NCBI GenBank assembly: GCA_021821705.1
Contig: JAKACE010000081.1
Coordinates: 1-7,574, forward strand
DNA: 7,574 bases
Source of the DNA: Actinomycetes bacterium
Lineage (GTDB): Bacteria > Actinomycetota > Acidimicrobiia > Acidimicrobiales > Palsa-688
Direction of reading: 5' to 3'
The first letter of the stretch is position 1. Every line of letters starts with the position of its first letter. Below the pieces are notes generated by a model. The model saw only the letters and a program-made list of their open reading frames with translations, was not told the DNA's origin and made no database searches. Of this stretch, positions 5,752 to 7,574 are shown piece after piece. Both the position numbers and the translations under genes were made by a program.

Positions 5752-6633
5752 TCAGGCGCTGCCCAGGACGACTGAGAACGAGAGGTTGCGGGGGTGGTCG
5801 ACGTCCAGGCCCTTGGCCCCTGCCAGCTCCACCGCCACCCGCTGGGCTCGGACCAGCTCTGCCAGGGGATCCAGGCTCGAGGCGACGAAGGTGGCACCGG
5901 TGGCACGCACGTCGCTCTCCAGGCCCTCCGGCGCCGGGCCGAAGCACCACACCACCGACTCGCCGTCGAGGACGCTTATCGGGCCGTGCCGCAGCTCCTT
6001 GGCCGCATAGGACTCGGTCCACATCTGCGCTGCCTCCCTCAGCTTGAGGGCGGCCTCATGGGCCAGTCCGACCGTCCATCCGCTGCCGACGAAGGTGAAC
6101 CGACTGGCCCTCGGCGTTGCCTGCGGTAGCGGCTGGGCCAGGGCCAGCTCAGCCTGCGCCGCCAGGCCGGAGGTGTCCTCTCCGAGGTGGCTACGCAGGA
6201 GCACCAGGGCACTGCTGGCAAACCGGGTCTGCACGACGGATTGCTCGCTGGCAAAAGGCAGCATGATGCCGGGGACCATCTCTCCCAGTGGCGTCCCGGG
6301 GCCGACCGTGAGCGCTGCCGCCCTGGCCCCGGGCGGGAGCGAGGCGGCCACGTCGAGCACCTCGCTGGTCGTGCCCGAGCGGGAGATGAAGAGGTAGTGG
6401 TCGTACTGGCGCGAGCGGAGCACCTCCGAGGCGGCCATGGCGTCGGTCAGGCCGTGGCCGGCGTCCTCGCGAAGCCGAGCGTAGGCGAGCGCCATGTTGA
6501 ACGAGGTGCCGCAGCCTACGACGGCCACCCGTTCCCCCGGGGAGGGGAGCAGAGCGTTCACTTGGCCTGCGAGCTCGCTTGCGTCAGCCCAGCAGGACGG
6601 TTGGCTGAAGATCTCGGTAGCCGCGTGCGACAC
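5752..6633 (-). CDS. agaS: SIS-domain amino-sugar-phosphate deaminase/isomerase (AgaS / NagB-II type)
   Basis: A 293-residue cytosolic protein with tandem SIS domains related to the isomerase half of GlmS. It opens with TEIFSQPSCW, like the EI-x-EQP start of that group. SIS-1 (about 36-165) has VVGCGTSFN and SRSGTTSEV phosphosugar loops. SIS-2 (about 177-285) has FVGSGWT, EAALKLREAAQMWTESYAAKELRHGP (GlmS-like catalytic region, E213 and H216) and the terminal DHPRNLSFSV. There is no glutaminase domain, so it should release ammonia: galactosamine-6-P to tagatose-6-P if AgaS, or glucosamine-6-P to fructose-6-P if NagB-II. The adjacent GatZ favours AgaS. At 293 residues it is clearly shorter than E. 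coli AgaS (about 384). GTG 6633 is chosen for its RBS AAAGGGG with 5-bp spacing and for family alignment; ATG 6729 would add 32 low-complexity Pro/Gly-rich residues. It is the first gene of the operon. Confidence 0.85.
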   Translation of the reverse strand: MSHAATEIFSQPSCWADASELAGQVNALLPSPGERVAVVGCGTSFNMALAYARLREDAGHGLTDAMAASEVLRSRQYDHYLFISRSGTTSEVLDVAASLPPGARAAALTVGPGTPLGEMVPGIMLPFASEQSVVQTRFASSALVLLRSHLGEDTSGLAAQAELALAQPLPQATPRASRFTFVGSGWTVGLAHEAALKLREAAQMWTESYAAKELRHGPISVLDGESVVWCFGPAPEGLESDVRATGATFVASSLDPLAELVRAQRVAVELAGAKGLDVDHPRNLSFSVVLGSA

Positions 6634-6638
6634 GGTGG

Positions 6639-6645
6639 CCCCTTT
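6639..6645 (-). promoter_or_regulatory. Ribosome binding site that decides the SIS gene start
   Basis: On the minus strand AAAGGGG lies 5 bp before GTG 6633. This is the best Shine-Dalgarno match near the gene and supports GTG 6633 over the upstream ATG 6729. Confidence 0.65.
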
Positions 6646-6678
6646 CGGCAGGTGCGGCGTACCGAGGGCACCGCCTGG

Positions 6679-6710
6679 CCCGGGCCCGGGATGACGGCCG
6701 CTAAAAGCGG
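6679..6710 (-). other. Two palindromes in the 5' leader of the catabolic operon
   Basis: CCGCT-AAA-AGCGG (6698-6710) is a 5-bp stem with a 3-base loop, and CCCGGGCCCGGG (6679-6690) is a perfect 12-bp palindrome. Both lie between the candidate promoters and the GTG start at 6633, so they would be in the transcript leader. No T-tract follows either on the minus strand. A role in attenuation or RNA stability is only a possibility. Confidence 0.3.
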
Positions 6711-6719
6711 GTATGTGAT

Positions 6720-6731
6720 CGATGTTCATCG
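6720..6731. repeat. CGATG-TT-CATCG inverted repeat
   Basis: A perfect 5-bp inverted repeat with a 2-bp centre, located at and just beyond the candidate -10 box (6728-6733) of a second minus-strand promoter. The size and symmetry fit a repressor half-site pair, but it matches no operator family I can name with confidence. Confidence 0.3.
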
Positions 6732-6758
6732 TACTATGGCTCTACCACGCAATAGCAA
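6728..6758 (-). promoter_or_regulatory. Possible second promoter of the catabolic operon with an operator-like spacer
   Basis: On the minus strand TTGCTA (6758-6753) and TACGAT (6733-6728) are separated by 19 bp. The spacer contains TGGTAGAGCCA (6747-6737), an imperfect TGG-N5-CCA inverted repeat resembling a degenerate, one-base-shorter version of the perfect operator at 6838-6849. The long spacer makes the promoter weak at best. Confidence 0.25.
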
Positions 6759-6800
6759 GCATCCCTCGCGCAGCTCATACCCGGGCGGCACTGGGTGCTC

Positions 6801-6830
6801 TTGCGCGGCACCAGACAACGGAGATACGTT
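6801..6830 (+). promoter_or_regulatory. Candidate sigma70-like promoter for the sugar-binding-protein gene
   Basis: TTGCGC (6801-6806) and TACGTT (6825-6830) are 18 bp apart. Transcription would begin at about 6837-6838, at the left edge of the perfect operator, giving a roughly 205-nt leader before GTG 7043. Matches to consensus are partial (TTG, TA...T), typical of high-GC promoters; support comes mainly from placement relative to the operator. Confidence 0.35.
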
Positions 6831-6855
6831 ACCACAATGGTCTAGACCACGGCAA
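6826..6855 (-). promoter_or_regulatory. Candidate sigma70-like promoter for the catabolic operon, operator in its spacer
   Basis: On the minus strand TTGCCG (6855-6850) and TAACGT (6831-6826) are 18 bp apart, with the palindrome TGGTCTAGACCA occupying most of the spacer. It is back to back with, and shares bases with, the plus-strand -10 box at 6825-6830. A repressor bound at the palindrome would block both. Prediction from pattern only. Confidence 0.35.
6838..6849. promoter_or_regulatory. Perfect dre/NagR-type operator TGGTCTAGACCA (GntR/HutC family)
   Basis: A perfect 12-bp palindrome identical to the core of the DasR-responsive element of streptomycetes and the NagR box of bacilli. It contains the HutC-subfamily pattern GT-N-TA-N-AC. 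These repressors sense amino-sugar phosphates (glucosamine-6-P, GlcNAc-6-P) and control amino-sugar uptake and catabolism genes. It lies almost centrally, 205 bp from the SIS start and 194 bp from the binding-protein start, so it can serve both directions. The regulator gene is not in the window. Confidence 0.85.
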
Positions 6856-6881
6856 CCGCATCTGCTAACGTGCGTCCCGAT

Positions 6882-6963
6882 GCTCGTTTCGAGCGGGAAC
6901 CCATCACAAGGGCAACTGCAAGCGAGCCCGGAGGGAGCGCGGCTCCCGCCGGGGGGCCCCGGC
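6882..6963 (+). other. Run of three hairpins in the leader of the sugar-binding-protein gene
   Basis: GCTCG-TTT-CGAGC (6882-6894), GGGAGC-GCG-GCTCCC (6933-6947) and GCCGGGG-GG-CCCCGGC (6948-6963) are each perfect inverted repeats, the last two immediately adjacent. A further weak CAGG/CCTG pair spans 6966-6981. All lie between the operator and the Shine-Dalgarno, so they would be in the 5' untranslated RNA. No T-tracts are present. They do not match a riboswitch class I recognise. Confidence 0.45.
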
Positions 6964-7027
6964 CACAGGTGCGAACGCCTGGCCGCCATCGCCTGGCACC
7001 CGATCGGTTGCCTCGGTGCCTTCCAAC

Positions 7028-7034
7028 AAGGAGG
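7028..7034 (+). promoter_or_regulatory. Strong ribosome binding site of the sugar-binding-protein gene
   Basis: AAGGAGG lies 8 bp before GTG 7043. It is a near-ideal Shine-Dalgarno, the strongest in the window, and it fixes the start of the truncated gene that follows. Confidence 0.85.
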
Positions 7035-7042
7035 TCTTACCA

Positions 7043-7574
7043 GTGAGATATCTAAAGAGGCACAGCCTGCTGGCCGCCACGGGAGTGAGCGCTCTGAGCC
7101 TGAGCATGGCGCTCACCGCCTGCGGGGGCACGACAAGCAACGCCAACCGTCCGTCGTCGTCGCCGAACCTGGCCTCGGCATCGCCGAGCGGCAGCATCAA
7201 GGTGGTGATGGCCCAGTACAGCTCCCTCACGAAGCCCTACTGGACGTCGCTGGTGAAGGCGTTCGAGAAGAAGTACCCCAAGATCCACGTCAATCTCCAG
7301 GTGATCGACTGGAACACGCTGCTCCAGCAGGTGCCCACGATGGTCCAGACGCACTCGTACCCGGACATCCTCAACTTCAACAACTACTCGACCTATGCCA
7401 AGGCGGGCCTTCTCTTCCCGGCCAAGCAGGTGTTCTCGCCCCAGGTCGAGTCGGACTTCATCCCGTCGTTCATAAAGAGCGACACCATCGCAGGCACTCA
7501 GTACGGCATCCCGTGGATCGCCAGCGTGCGCGCCCTCGGCTACAACAAGGCGGCGTTCGCCAAGGCGGGTATCA
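7043..7574 (+). CDS. Sugar ABC transporter substrate-binding lipoprotein, 3'-truncated by window edge
   Basis: The first 177 residues of a family-1 (MalE/UgpB-like) extracellular solute-binding protein. It has a basic N-terminus (MRYLKRHS), a hydrophobic h-region and the lipobox LTAC with lipidated C27, then a Ser/Asn/Pro-rich tether (28-51) leading to the mature domain. The first beta strand and helix are IKVVMAQYSS...YWTSLVKAFEKKYPKIHVNLQVIDW, followed by LLQQVPTMVQTHSYPDILNFNNY and YGIPWIASVRALGYNKAAF, typical of carbohydrate binders in which the protein partitions into two lobes. GTG 7043 is fixed by AAGGAGG upstream. Permease genes would be expected to the right of the window. Divergence from an N-acetylhexosamine operon across a shared amino-sugar operator suggests that GalNAc, GlcNAc or an oligosaccharide containing them is the ligand; sequence alone does not show the ligand. 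Confidence 0.92.
   Translation, partial: MRYLKRHSLLAATGVSALSLSMALTACGGTTSNANRPSSSPNLASASPSGSIKVVMAQYSSLTKPYWTSLVKAFEKKYPKIHVNLQVIDWNTLLQQVPTMVQTHSYPDILNFNNYSTYAKAGLLFPAKQVFSPQVESDFIPSFIKSDTIAGTQYGIPWIASVRALGYNKAAFAKAGI

Larger units (their letters stand above)
6634..7042. other. 409-bp divergent control region between the amino-sugar operon and the ABC binding-protein gene
   Basis: No convincing gene lies here; the open frames crossing it read as low-complexity Pro/Gly/Arg sequence. It is noticeably less GC-rich in its centre (about 6700-6900) than the flanking genes. From left to right it holds palindromes in the catabolic operon's leader (6679-6731), an imperfect TGG-N5-CCA element (6737-6747), candidate divergent promoters (6801-6855), a perfect GntR-type operator (6838-6849), a run of hairpins (6882-6963) and the Shine-Dalgarno of the binding-protein gene (7028-7034). 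Confidence 0.8.

Noticed and set aside
6634..6729. N-terminal extension of the SIS protein from ATG 6729
   Set aside because: The added 32 residues are Pro/Gly-rich and outside the family alignment, and GTG 6633 has a much better Shine-Dalgarno.
6933..6963. Intrinsic terminator in the binding-protein leader
   Set aside because: The hairpins are strong but no T-tract follows either one, so a terminator or attenuator call is not supported.
6726..6989. 87-codon minus-strand open frame ending in an ATGA overlap with ATG 6729
   Set aside because: It runs straight through the operator and promoter candidates, has no good ribosome binding site and no protein-like pattern, and ATG 6729 itself is not the favoured SIS start.

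Overview
The window is high-GC DNA with dense, tightly packed genes, frequent GTG/TTG starts and actinobacterial-type proteins. These include an Mrp without the usual CxxC and a perfect DasR/NagR-type operator. This suggests a member of the Actinomycetota; the class cannot be fixed from the sequence (an Acidimicrobiia-like lineage is only a guess).

Left part, plus strand (1-2251). The window opens in the C-terminal two thirds of an Mrp/NBP35-type Fe-S cluster carrier ATPase, whose Walker A lies upstream. A strong palindrome follows it. Next comes a two-gene redox unit: a Tat-exported molybdopterin oxidoreductase of the sulfite-oxidase/YedY superfamily, overlapped by a multi-helix cytochrome b that is probably its membrane electron partner. 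It ends in a short convergent intergenic region with a symmetric hairpin.

Central part, minus strand (6633 down to 2316). Four tightly coupled genes form an amino-sugar catabolic operon. In transcription order they are a SIS-domain sugar-phosphate deaminase/isomerase (AgaS/NagB-II type), a ROK sugar kinase, an N-acetylhexosamine-6-phosphate deacetylase (NagA/AgaA) and a GatZ/KbaZ-family protein. Junctions are 1 bp, about 1 bp and a 4-bp GTGA overlap.

Right part (6634-7574). A 409-bp divergent control region carries a perfect 12-bp palindrome TGGTCTAGACCA, which matches the dre/NagR operator of GntR/HutC-family amino-sugar regulators. It sits where two divergent promoters could overlap. Downstream on the plus strand starts a lipoprotein sugar-binding protein of an ABC importer, cut by the window end.

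Together, the divergent unit reads as import of an N-acetylhexosamine, phosphorylation (ROK), deacetylation (NagA), then deamination/isomerisation (SIS). The GatZ homologue points to the galactosamine branch (GalNAc to tagatose-6-P). The operon ends without the catalytic aldolase partner GatY/KbaY and without a tagatose-6-P kinase. The most interesting hypothesis is therefore that this GatZ works alone as a tagatose-6-P 4-epimerase giving fructose-6-P, a shortened GalNAc route under a DasR/NagR-type operator.
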